Source: Parapedobacter deserti (lineage in GTDB: Bacteria; Bacteroidota; Bacteroidia; Sphingobacteriales; Sphingobacteriaceae). From it: a stretch of 64,000 nucleotides of DNA. How positions within the stretch are numbered: position 1 is the first letter of the stretch; each line of letters opens with the position of its first letter. The notes beneath the pieces are model-generated. The model was given only the letters and a program-made list of their open reading frames with translations, was not told the origin of the DNA and did not search any database. Positions 44,518-55,400 of the stretch are shown in pieces. The stretch lies in NCBI RefSeq assembly GCF_042646065.1, contig NZ_JBHRTA010000008.1, positions 339,006 through 403,005 on the forward strand. The letters run 5' to 3'. The position numbers and the translations under genes were made by a program.

Positions 44518-45063
44518 ATGCGGATAGGTACACTAATTTTAATTTCACTGATACTCTTTTCATCAAAAGCATTCGCCCAATCAGACGGCCATGGCCGATT
44601 CGACATTGACATTGATCCAATAGCGCTTGCATTGAACGGATTTTCCGTACACGGAGGATACCTCACCGGTGCCTGGCGTTTTGATTTGGGTGTATTTGGG
44701 CTCGATATTCCGGGTTGGGCTCATGGCAACGATGCATTCAACTCCTCGTTTGTCGGAGCGGGCTGGAAAGTAGACCGGTTTTTCAAAGGCTTGCCCGATG
44801 GTTTTTTTGTAGGTATAGATGGTGGTATTCAACGGTTGAATGTGGCCCATAAAGCCACCGGGGCTGATCTCAACCGAATCCAGTATTTGCTGGGCGTACG
44901 CGGAGGCTATCGCTGGAACACAGGTTGGGGCAACCTCTTTATCACACCGTGGCTAGGAATGGGATACGTATTGAACGCAAAAGATGTCGAAATGGAGGGA
45001 GATGCATTTAAATCTTCTTCCTTTACACCATTCCCTACGGTTCATATAGGCTGGGGGTTTTGA
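44518..45063 (+). CDS. Small outer-membrane beta-barrel-like protein
   Basis: 181 residues. Clear signal peptide MRIGTLILISLILFSSKAFA followed by Q. The mature part alternates polar and hydrophobic residues with many Gly and aromatic residues (GGYLTGAWRFDLGVFGLDIP, YLLGVRGGYRWNTGWGNLFI) and ends with Phe in TVHIGWGF, as expected for a barrel recognised by the BAM complex. I do not recognise a named family with certainty. It lies 22 bp after the FMN reductase and is probably in the same transcript. Confidence 0.72.
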   Translation: MRIGTLILISLILFSSKAFAQSDGHGRFDIDIDPIALALNGFSVHGGYLTGAWRFDLGVFGLDIPGWAHGNDAFNSSFVGAGWKVDRFFKGLPDGFFVGIDGGIQRLNVAHKATGADLNRIQYLLGVRGGYRWNTGWGNLFITPWLGMGYVLNAKDVEMEGDAFKSSSFTPFPTVHIGWGF

Positions 45064-45132
45064 AGAGCTAATCGTTATTTCTTGCTGGCCTGCCGGGCCA
45101 AAAAGTTTCTTTTTATCGGCAACGGTAAAAAA

Positions 45133-45162
45133 TTGTTTATAAAAGGAATTTAACTAAATTTG
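45133..45162 (+). promoter_or_regulatory. Bacteroidota-type promoter of response regulator 2
   Basis: TTG at 45133-45135, a 19-base spacer and TAAATTTG at 45155-45162 match the -33/-7 consensus (TTG, 19-21 bases, TAnnTTTG) of this phylum. Transcription would begin near 45169, about 40 bases before the ATG at 45210. This is the clearest promoter in the window. Confidence 0.6.
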
Positions 45163-45209
45163 TGATGAAATATACGCGATTACCGTTTCAATTTTGAAAA
45201 AACCTTTAT

Positions 45210-45854
45210 ATGTCGATTCATGTTGTCATTGTCGATGACCATAGTTCGGTCAGGGTAGGGATGAAGTATATCGTTTATGAGTGGATGCCCAAAAGTCACG
45301 TATCGCTTGTTGACGATATGCAAGAACTGCTACATGTATTGACGTCCGGAAAGCCAGTCGATATCGTTATATTGGATATCGATATTCCAGGCGGAAATAA
45401 TCTCCAAATGATTAAGACGATACGGGACGTCCAAAAAGATGTACGCATATTGATGCACTCAGCCTCCGATGAGCTGGTTTATGCCCTTCGCTACATTGAT
45501 CTGGGGGCAGATGGGTATCTGCAGAAAGATAGTGATGAAAGTGAAATCAAGGCGGCGCTTGATACCGTATTGCATGGCAAAAAATACCTAAGCCCTGGGC
45601 TTAAAGACAGCCTGCTGCAAAGTAGACTGAACCTTGGATCTGTAGGGACGGCGAATCCGCTTGACGACTTCTCAAACCGGGAGCTGGAAGTCTGCCGGCT
45701 GTTGGCGCAAGGAAAGGGCGTGACGGAGGTGGCCGAAGCATTGTTTATCCACACATCTACCGTGGGCACGTACAAGGCGAAGATCTACGACAAATTGGGC
45801 GTGCGCAATGTGAAAGAGCTAATCGACAAGTTTAGGCTGTATGAGGTAACGTGA
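45210..45854 (+). CDS. LuxR/NarL-type response regulator (cassette 2)
   Basis: 214 residues, the same length as the cassette 1 regulator and clearly its paralogue. Receiver: VIVDDHSSVRVGMKYIVYEW, phosphoacceptor Asp in IVILDIDIPGGNNLQMIKTI, DGYLQKDSDESEIKAALDTV. HTH: FSNRELEVCRLLAQGKGVTE, VAEALFIHTSTVGTYKAKIY. The most conserved stretches between the two are the IPGGNN loop, the GADGYLQKDSDE block and the recognition helix region FIHTSTVGTYK, so both may bind related DNA sites. Its last 23 bp overlap the antisense kinase gene end. Confidence 0.92.
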   Translation: MSIHVVIVDDHSSVRVGMKYIVYEWMPKSHVSLVDDMQELLHVLTSGKPVDIVILDIDIPGGNNLQMIKTIRDVQKDVRILMHSASDELVYALRYIDLGADGYLQKDSDESEIKAALDTVLHGKKYLSPGLKDSLLQSRLNLGSVGTANPLDDFSNRELEVCRLLAQGKGVTEVAEALFIHTSTVGTYKAKIYDKLGVRNVKELIDKFRLYEVT

Positions 45855-48846
45855 TGGTTACCGTCGTACCGACGCCCCGCGTGCTTTGGATCGACATCTC
45901 GGCACGAATCAGATTTGCCATATCCTTGGCCAGCATCAGCCCCAATCCGTTGCTGTCTCCATTGCGCTCCGTTTCCTTTGCGCTCCGTGTTACTTGATAA
46001 AAAGCGGCGATTTGATCTGCTGTCAGGCCAACACCGGTATCAGTTATATGAACCGATGTCCGATTATCCGATTGTTTTTCGGCGTAAATGTTGATTGTGC
46101 CGCGCTTGGTAAACTTAATGGCGTTGTCAAGAATGTTGTGGATGATAACCGATAAGATGTCTGTCTGCGAGCAAACGGACATACCTGTAGGAATGCAATT
46201 GTGTATAATGTTGCCGCGTAAATCGGCCACGGGTCGGAAAATTGTAATCTGTCTTTCAACAATTTCATTCACGCATACGTCGCCGAGCGTGAGCCATTCT
46301 TTGGTGAACATTACCTTGGCAAATTCGGTGAGGTTGTTGGAATAGTGATAGATGTGATGGGTGGCGTGGTACAGGTGTTCTACGTCGTCCGGCGCAATGG
46401 CCTGTTTTCCAGCGACAGACTTCATGGCATATAACGCTTTTACGACATAGCTGAGCGGAGCCTTGATATCATGGGTGATCGAAGCCGAGAGGCGTTGCTG
46501 CCACTCGTATTGTTTCTTTAGGTCGTCGGTACGTTCATTTACCTTCTCGACGAGTAATCGATTTTGTCGGAGCACCAGCTGTGTGCGCAAATGGATAAGT
46601 AACCAAATAACTGCGCCAGCTGCGATACATGAAAGACCGATAAACCACCATGTTTCGTAAAAAAGCGGTTGTACGTAGAAATGAAACGTTTTGATGTAGA
46701 AATCGTCTGCATGGATGCCCTGGCGCATTCGAACCCGCACTTCGTGATGTCCTGACGATAACTCGTTGATTGATAGCGTATTGGTTTGTAGGTTAAGCGG
46801 AACCCAGTCGCCTGATGTTCGCCGCTTACTGTACAGCATGTAGTCGATTTCAACATTGTTCGGGCTGCCATAGAATGGCGTAGCCAATTTGATGTCCAAC
46901 CGGGAAAAATGATGCGGTATAGGTATGACATCTGTTAGCGCAAGCGATTGGTCATCCACGGTTACATCATCGAGTATAATTTCGCCTGACGGAAATTCTT
47001 CTACAACAGCCAACGGGTTGAATTGCACAAGTCCATCCAGCGACGGGAACGAAAAGTAGCCATTTGAAAGTTCAACGGTACAGGGCTGGCATCCCCCGTT
47101 GAATTCGTTTGTCTGAAATCCCCACCGTTTGTCGTAATAGAAATAGAACGGTGTTTTTTTGCTGTTGTTTTTGTATTCCAGCAATTGCTGTTTGCTTACT
47201 TTAAAAATGCCTTTATTGGTGCTGATCCAGATAAAGCCATTCCGGTCTTCGAGCGTGCAATGGGAGGTAGCCAGGTGAAGGGATTTATCAAGGGGAAAGC
47301 CAGTAATTTGCCCGTCTTCAAACAGATAAAAGCCGTGTTGATAAGTGGTGATCCAATGCCTGCTGTCCGACTCCTTTCGGATACTGCGTACCTGCTTGTT
47401 TTTGAATTGCGGTATTTCCGTCCAGGTGCCGTTTACCACATCGAAAATAAAAAGTCCGTCTTCGGTGCTGACAAATAGCTCCCCGTCACCTTTGTTCTCC
47501 AGATAGGTAATTATACTAGGAAAAGATGCTTGTGTCTGGAACTCGTCCCCATTAACATCATATTTAAGCAGCACGCCCATTCCTCCGCCAATCCAATAGT
47601 TATTGGAGTCATCCTTAAATGCCACTCTGGGATACTCCGGAACTGATTTTATGCCGACGATACGGTCGAGGTCAGGTGTAACAACAAGGATACTATCATG
47701 CTCCAAAATCCAGACGTTTCCATCGGGTCCGATAATCTGGCCGTGTTGAAATTTGTCTCGTTTCAGCAGCGGAGCGAAATGAAACTGCCCCGTGGAATCA
47801 AAGGCCATGCCATTATTCGTCAGCAACAATCCATGGGGCAGCACCGTCTGGTTATAAAACAGGCTTGAGTAAGCCTCGTTAGCCACGAGCGATTTAAAGA
47901 AACGTTTTTTGATTACAAACAAGCCTTTCGTGGCGCTACCTAGCAAAAGTTGGTTTTGCGATGGCATATAGTGAGCCGTGATGATGTCGTTTTTATCAAA
48001 GTCAAAGTTGCTTATTAGTAGTTGGCTATGTAAACCGCCCTCGCCATCTTGCGATAAACGGTACAGGTTATGCGCGGTGTAAATGAAAAGTTGATTAGAC
48101 GCGGAATTCCAAAAAATGTTGAAACGTGTGTTGGGTGGCAACTGCTGTATATCACCCAGAATTCTGTTCCTTTTGATACTAAAATTCCTGTCGATTTCAA
48201 TGTATTCGAGCGTTTCATTAAAGTAGATCAGTTTCCCGTGATTACTGGCAAAATTCCAATGGCCTTTGTTGGGAAAATAGAATGCTGGTGATAAGCTGCC
48301 ATCGTTGCTGACGTGCGAAATGGAATCCTGCGAAATTAGAAACCCGCCTTCCAAGCCGTCTGGAATGAAGATATGTTTGTTCTGGTACTGCGAATACGGC
48401 GATGGTAGGGATAAGTTAAAATAGATAGCTTCCTGGTAACGTAATGATAGGTTGCTGATGATATCATTGCCGGACTGAAGTGAAGTTGCTGTACCGTTTT
48501 TTAATAATACCGTTTCACCGTATTCACCTCGGCCAATCAGGTCATCAAATTGGTCAATTTTATATAAGGCCACCATTCGGACGGATTTCATCGCGTTTGA
48601 CAGGCTGTTAAATGTTTTGAAACGACCTTCGCCGTCATACCGTACAGGCCCTTTTTCAGTAATCAGCCAGACAAAGCCCATATTGTCTTGTCCGATCCCT
48701 TTGATGCTGTTCTGAGGCAGGTTATGCTCATCCGTGTAGTGGCTGAGGATATACGGGTTATCCGCGGCAAGGGTATAATGGCAGACGGCGAGCACTACAG
48801 TGCATGAGAAGAAAACAGTCCTGATAAGGTTTGTAGGCTTACACAC
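45832..48846 (-). CDS. Sensor histidine kinase with two-component-regulator propeller (cassette 2)
   Basis: 1004 residues, paralogue of the kinase at 39542 over its whole length. Signal/TM N-terminus, propeller sensor with the shared opening LSHYTDEHNLPQNSIKGIGQ then DNMGFVWLITEKGPVRYDG, later FIWISTNKGIFKVSKQQLLE and the FNGGCQPCTVELSNGYFSFP block, Y_Y_Y domain, TM helix (WWFIGLSCIAAGAVIWLLIH), HisKA (SITHDIKAPLSYVVKALYAM) and HATPase (IHNILDNAIKFTKRG, DTGVGLTADQI, NGLGLMLAKDMANL). The catalytic core is strongly conserved with cassette 1, while the middle propeller blades differ more, as expected if the two sense different ligands. Confidence 0.92.
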   Translation of the reverse strand: MCKPTNLIRTVFFSCTVVLAVCHYTLAADNPYILSHYTDEHNLPQNSIKGIGQDNMGFVWLITEKGPVRYDGEGRFKTFNSLSNAMKSVRMVALYKIDQFDDLIGRGEYGETVLLKNGTATSLQSGNDIISNLSLRYQEAIYFNLSLPSPYSQYQNKHIFIPDGLEGGFLISQDSISHVSNDGSLSPAFYFPNKGHWNFASNHGKLIYFNETLEYIEIDRNFSIKRNRILGDIQQLPPNTRFNIFWNSASNQLFIYTAHNLYRLSQDGEGGLHSQLLISNFDFDKNDIITAHYMPSQNQLLLGSATKGLFVIKKRFFKSLVANEAYSSLFYNQTVLPHGLLLTNNGMAFDSTGQFHFAPLLKRDKFQHGQIIGPDGNVWILEHDSILVVTPDLDRIVGIKSVPEYPRVAFKDDSNNYWIGGGMGVLLKYDVNGDEFQTQASFPSIITYLENKGDGELFVSTEDGLFIFDVVNGTWTEIPQFKNKQVRSIRKESDSRHWITTYQHGFYLFEDGQITGFPLDKSLHLATSHCTLEDRNGFIWISTNKGIFKVSKQQLLEYKNNSKKTPFYFYYDKRWGFQTNEFNGGCQPCTVELSNGYFSFPSLDGLVQFNPLAVVEEFPSGEIILDDVTVDDQSLALTDVIPIPHHFSRLDIKLATPFYGSPNNVEIDYMLYSKRRTSGDWVPLNLQTNTLSINELSSGHHEVRVRMRQGIHADDFYIKTFHFYVQPLFYETWWFIGLSCIAAGAVIWLLIHLRTQLVLRQNRLLVEKVNERTDDLKKQYEWQQRLSASITHDIKAPLSYVVKALYAMKSVAGKQAIAPDDVEHLYHATHHIYHYSNNLTEFAKVMFTKEWLTLGDVCVNEIVERQITIFRPVADLRGNIIHNCIPTGMSVCSQTDILSVIIHNILDNAIKFTKRGTINIYAEKQSDNRTSVHITDTGVGLTADQIAAFYQVTRSAKETERNGDSNGLGLMLAKDMANLIRAEMSIQSTRGVGTTVTITLPHTA

Positions 48847-49440
48847 GTTAAGGTAATTATACGAATCGTTGAATACTCAAGCGACCTAAAGGTTTTTCCA
48901 TGGATAGAAAATTTTCGGTAAAAATAGCGAAAAAATATAATCCAAAAAGACCTGTGTAACGAAATCGCCTATGCCGCCTGGGGTGTGTGCAGCAAACGAA
49001 TAACCGCTATGGTTCAATAAACACGGGCAAACCTGTTAAGGGAATGGTGCGAGTTACCTTTGTATGCTGCCAATCGAATTGCGTAGCAGCCTAAATCAAA
49101 AGCGACCTTAAAAACCGCATTCGGCGACACGGTTTATGTTGCGCCATCCGTTTTGGCCCACAGCAAACAGACCTAATCTTCATGGGCAGCGGAAGCAAAG
49201 GTCCTGACGTCGATGTTGACCGGCAGTTGCAGCTAGCCGTTGCTGCGCGTCCCGCTTAAACCGTCCGTGGGTTTGCGTTCAAACTTAATGCGCGGGCCTG
49301 GATAAATAGAAAGTTTTCGATATCGGATCGCTTACTTTGTCGAACCGCATTTCCAAAGGGAACGATTGTGCCGTGGGTTGCATTCAGATACTTTTGTTTC
49401 GGTCAAAAGATCATTCTACCAGAACAGATACTCGTTTACC
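48847..49440. other. Intergenic region upstream of the giant surface-protein gene
   Basis: About 590 bases between divergent genes. No convincing gene. A short stretch near 49118-49173 reads KTAFGDTVYVAPSVLAHSKQ in one frame and stops; it may be a gene scrap or chance. TACCTTTG at 49055-49062 fits a -7 element but lacks a clear -33 and is nearly 400 bases from the ATG at 49441. A TTACTTTG at 49332-49339 is closer. The true promoter is undecided. Confidence 0.45.
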
Positions 49441-52400
49441 ATGAAAAAGATTTTACTTGCATGTCTTTCCTTTTTTATTGTTGTTCAACTCCAGGCGGCC
49501 GATTATTATTGGGTACGTGGCGCCGGTTCCTGGTCGGACCTCGGCCATTGGTCCACGACCTCGGGAGGAGCTCCCAACCATTCAATCGTTCCCAGCCTGA
49601 ACGACAACGTATTTTTCGATGCCAACAGCGGGCTGGCAGATGGTGATAACATCGACCTGCCTACCACCAGCCCGGCATATTGCCATAACATGTCTTGGGT
49701 GGGGGTGACCGTTTCGGCGGGCTTAATCAACAGAGGCCAACCTTTATACGTTTATGGAAATTTGGAGCTGGCCGCTTCGGTCCGGTACGGTACCCAGGGT
49801 ATAACGTTCATGGGAAATACCCCCGCAACGTTGAAGATGAACGGTGCCGGCAGGCATCCTGCTACCGGATGGTATAATCCCATCACCGTCAACAAACCGG
49901 GGTCTTCCCTCAAATTGTTGGATGGTATCCCGCAAGGCTTGGTTGTCAATTCCATAACGCTGACGGCTGGGACACTGGACATGTCGGATCTTACGCATAG
50001 CTTTGGCCACTTTTACGGTGGCAATCATAACGTGCGGAGCCTGGATATCAGCAATGCCACGTTGAACATGGACGGTAACTGGGATTACCGGGGTACCAAC
50101 AACACCATTTATACCACCAATTCCTACATCAGTGCGGTGGTGTTCCATTCGGACCGCTTCACGTTCCCGAAGGTGGACATCACCGCGCCGAGCAGTTCGA
50201 ATATGGTGATCAACAATACCACGTTTGGCGAACTGACCTTTACCAGTACCACAGCGGCCGCCAACACATCGCGGATCGGTGCGAATAATACCGTGGACCG
50301 CCTGGAATTCAAAGGCGGCGGCGCATTGGCCGGTGGGGGCAATGTGATTAAAGACCTCATTATAGCGCTCAGCAATCCGGGATTTCTGTTTGCGGGCAAC
50401 AATACGATCACCGGATCGCTGCACGCCAATACACCCGACTGTAATGCGCTGTCGCAGATCAGCGGTGGCAGCGGCGGGACCATCACCTTTGGCTCCGGTG
50501 CGGTGGTGGACGTACAAAATGTACTATTAACCAACCTGGCCGCCGCCGGCAGTATAACGCTGCCCATTACGGTAACCGGCGCGGATGGGGGCGGCAATAC
50601 CGGATGGGACATTCAGCCGCGCACAACGGGCAGGACGCTGTACTGGGTAGGCGGCGCGGGCGACTGGAACGATAAAGACCACTGGTCTGCTACCAGCGGT
50701 GGCGCCGGCGGTTATTGCGTGCCATTCACCGGGGATGATGTGGTGTTTGACGAACGAAGCGGTTTCACGGCGGGCAACAATACGGTTACCGCGACAGCAG
50801 GTACGGCCTGGTGCCACAACATGACCTGGACCAACCTTACCGGCGCTCCGGTATTCGACAACCGGGGTAAAATTCTCGAACTATACGGCTCCCTGGTGCT
50901 GGACCCCACGCTGACCGTATACGGCAACATTTCGTTTAAAGGGACGGAAGCTGGTACATTGACGGCCAACGGCTTTAATTTAGGTAGTCCTGTTTTCCGT
51001 GTCGAAAGAACCGGCACGGACGGCGGAATAGCGCTGATGGACGATATCACGCATCTTGGGCTCGGTATTTTTCATAATTCCGGCAAATTGCTGATGCCTA
51101 ATCGGACACTGCAGCTTCACCGGATTGCCGTTGGAACCGCTGGCGTCCGGACGTTGGACATCAGCAATTCAACAATCACCCTGGAATATGAATGGCATGC
51201 AACCGCTACGAACTGTACCTGGGTGAATGATGGAGCGGGTTCGTTTATCATTGCGAAAAACCGTTTTCTGACCAGTGGCCTTATCTATCCGAAAGTGCAT
51301 TGTGGCGCGAGGGATTCTGATGTGGACATCCGTAATGCCAGTATTGAGGATTTGTTGTTTACCGATACCAGCCTCACCGTTCGGACCATCGCGCTTGGTG
51401 GCAATAACACGATCGGTACCGTTGAATTTAAAGGGGCGGCGGAGATACGTGGAAACAATACCATCACCAACCTCTTGCTGGCTCCCTCACGCAATTATTA
51501 TTTCAGGAATACCCAAACCATAAACGGTCTTTTCCGCTATAACAATCCCGGCTGTTCCGGCTTGGGAGAGTTGAGAGGCCTGGGCGGTGTCGCTACGCTC
51601 AATTTCGGGCCGGCGTCAACCAAAGAGATCCAGAATGTGCTGCTTCAGAATATGGCGGCTACAGGAACCGGTGTTCCGGTAGCTGTTACCGGCGCGGATG
51701 CCGGCGGCAATTCAGGTTTTAACTTTACGGCTTCCGCTGACGGTGCCCGCTACTGGGTGGGGGGCAGCGGCGACTGGAACGAGGCTGAGCATTGGTCTAC
51801 CACGCCGGGCGGACCTGGCGGGGCTTGCGTGCCTACCGTAGCCAATGACGTGTTTTTTGACGCCAACAGTTTCACCAGCGGCAGCAGTACGGTAACCATC
51901 AACCAGGGACATGCCTATTGCCGCAATATGGACTGGACGGGAGCGGGCTTCGCGCCGACCTTTACAAAAAACGGGACCTTCAACCTGGAGATCTGGGGCA
52001 GCCTGGTGATGAACCCGGCGGTCACAATGAATACACCCATTACTTCTGCAGGCGCTGCGGTGCTTTTCGCCGGCCCGGACAACAGCACCATCACCTCCAA
52101 CGGCGCGGGACTGGGTGATTTCGATTTTGCCATCAGCAAGCCGGAAGGCAGCACGGTAACGCTTGCAGACGACTTCAACAATGCAAACACGAACCTGGAA
52201 GTGCGCAGCGGGGGGCTCGACTTCAGTGGCCGTACGGTCACCGTGACCTGGATCACCGATAACTCTACCGCAAATCCGATCCATTTGAACATTACCAATG
52301 CCACCATCAACGGCGGATTGCATGCCATGGGCGCCAACAAGACCGTTCAGGCCGCAGGCTCCCAAATACGGGGGGGAGTCTTCAGATCCAATGCCGGCGT

Positions 52401-55400
52401 ATATCATAACGTGGAAGTGACGGCTGTTAACAATAGTGCAATAACGGTCAGCAATACCACGATCAACAACCTGTTATTCAGTAATTCGAGTACGGCATCG
52501 CAGGCGCTTATCGGGGCCGGCAACACGATCAGCCGCCTCGAATTTATGGGAAGGGGTCACATCGGGGGAACCGGCAATAGCATCGATACGCTTATCTTTG
52601 CACCCGGTAAGATATACACGTTCCTGGCCGGCAGCAATACAACGATCAACGATGCCTGGTATGGCAGCGGTACACCCTGTAACCCCACGCAGATCGAAAG
52701 CTCATCGACAACAAATGCTACCGTGACCAAAACGAACGGTACGGTGGATTTTGATTACGTCCGCCTGAACCGGATTACCGCCGAGGGTAGCACACCCTTT
52801 ACGGCCCGGGAACATTCGGTTGATCTTGGTGGCAATGTAAACTGGGATATTGCACCCTACGACAACTCGGCCGAGATTACCGGTTTTGGCCCCGACCGTA
52901 CGGTCTGTGCAGATGGCTTCCCCATCGTGCTAAATACGGACGGATTCTTTGCTGGCCCTTCGGCCACGTTTTTATGGAGCGACGGCAGCACCGAAAACAC
53001 GCTGACCGTCACTGACGAGGGCACCTATAGCGTGACGGTGCGATACCCCGATGGTTGCAACATATCCGATGAGATTGTAATTACCAAAAGCACCGTAACC
53101 GTAGAGCCGATCACCGGCGCTGACGCGGTGTGCGTCGGAAGTACGACAACGTTGCAGAGCATCACCGAAGGGGGTGTCTGGAGCAGCAGCGATGCGGCCA
53201 TAGCTACGGTTGATGCGGCTACCGGGGTGGTAACGGGGATTGCCCCCGGAACCGCCACCATTACCTATACGGTGACCAACGAGGAGGGCTGTACCGAGAG
53301 CCAGCAGATGACCATCATGGTAAATCCGCTGCCCGAAGTCGATGCCATCACGGGCACACTTGACATCTTCGAAGGCGAAACCACCACCCTTTCCAGCACC
53401 ACGCCGGATGGGGTATGGTCCAGCAGCAACACGGCCATAGCGACTGTCGATGCCAGCGGCGTGGTAACCGGCGTATCCGACGGCACGGTCGACATTACTT
53501 ATACGGTGACCAACGATGACGGCTGTACGGCATCCGTTACCGCCACGGTAACGGTGGATGGCTTTTCGGCTACCAAACGCGAGCTGAGCGTTACGAAAAC
53601 AGCCGACGCGCAGGAACCCTCCACCAACGGTGGTTTCCTGATCAGCCTGCCAACGGGCGTATTGGCTGAAGAGGACATTACGGTGAGTTACACCGTTGGC
53701 GGTACGGCAGGGGCAGCCGATTACACGCCCTTGAGCGGGACTGCGGTAATTCCCGCCGGGCAAAACGGAGTTGCCGTGCCGGTGATTGTTGCCAGCGATA
53801 TGCTTTTTGAGGGCACGGAAACCGTAATAATTACGCTGAGCAGCGCAACGGGCACCGACTATACATATACCATCAGTGCCACCAATGGCAGCGCCACGGT
53901 AGAAATTGCGGATGATAACACGACATTTGCGCGGGAGCTACATGTATCGCTTGTTTCGCAACTTCGCGAAGGACCTTTCCCGGCATACTTCCGCATCAGG
54001 CTACCGGGAAACATGCGGGCATCGGAAGACATCACTGTTAGCTATACCCTGGGCGGCACCGCCATTAACGGCGTGGACTACACCAGTCAGAGTTTGGAGC
54101 CATTGAGCGGCACCGCTGTCTTGCTTGCAGGTCAGGAGAATGTTGATATCCTGGTGAGACCCGTAGACGACAGGATCATAGAAGGGACGGAGACCGTGAT
54201 TGTAACGCTGACCGGCGGCACGACGGCCACCATCGGCAATTTTGCGCCCAACGCCACCCAAGGCAGCATGAACGTGCCCTTGATCGACAACGACGACACG
54301 GATGCGAACCGGACACTGAGCGTCACCGCCGATGGCGACGCCGCTGAACCGGCTACACACAGCTCGTTTACGATCAGCCTTCCGGAAGGCATCACCGTCT
54401 CCGAACCGGTTACCGTGAATTATACCATAAGCGGCACCGCATTGAACGGTACTGATTATTCCACCATCCCTGGCTCCGCCGTGATACCTACCGGGGATAA
54501 CAGTGTGGTCATCCCCGTTACCGTTATAGACGATGAACTTCTGGAAGCGGATGAAACGGTGATATTGACGCTAAACAACGGAACATCTAGCTCGTTCGCG
54601 TTTACGGCCAGTGCCAGCGCCGGAAATGCCACGGTAATTATTACCGACGACGAAAACACCCCGGCCAACCGCGTGCTGAGCATCACCAAAACGGCTGATG
54701 CGGCGGAGCCAGCCACGCCGGGTGCCTTCACGATCAGCCTGCCAACCGGTGTACTAGCGTCGGAGGGTATTACCGTTAGCTATACGGTGTCCGGAACTGC
54801 CACCGAAGGGATAGACTTTGCCGTGATCCCCGCGACAGCCACGATCCCGGTCGGCCAGAACAGCGTGGAAGTCCCATTGAACGTAATGGATGACCATATC
54901 ATTGAAAGCACGGAAACGGTGACCCTTACCCTTACCGGAGGCACTTCCGCAAATCTCAGCTACACCGTCAGTCCCACCGATGGCAGTGCCACTGCGGAAA
55001 TTGCAGACGATGACTTTGATACCAACAGCCAGGTGGTGTTGCTGACCAAAGTTTCCGATGCCATCGAAGGTGGTGCTCATGGGCAATACCGGATCTCTTT
55101 CCCGCCGGGCGTCATCAGCTCGGAAGACGTGCTGATCACCTTCAGTGTTGATGGTACGGCGACAAACAGTGTTGACTACGAGTTGCTTGGGTTAAATGGC
55201 GGCAATATTATCATACCCGCAGGGGAAAATGAAGTGTTTATCGATGTTGATGCCGAGGATGACAACATTATTGAAGGGCCGGAAAATGTCATACTCAACC
55301 TCATCGCTGCTACGTCCAGCTCTCATGTTTATACAATAGATCCGTCCTCTAACGGTGCGGTAGTGAATATCATTGACGCCGTCGACACTGACAGCACGCC

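Noticed and set aside
49118..49183. Short frame KTAFGDTVYVAPSVLAHSKQ upstream of the giant gene, considered a gene remnant
   Set aside because: Only about 26 codons and not assignable to a family; kept only as a note in the intergenic entry.
49744..50517. Minus-strand open frames of over 200 codons at 49744-50517, 51712-52407 and 52972-53763
   Set aside because: All are opposite the giant surface-protein gene and have no recognisable motif or signal; shadows of its high-GC codons.
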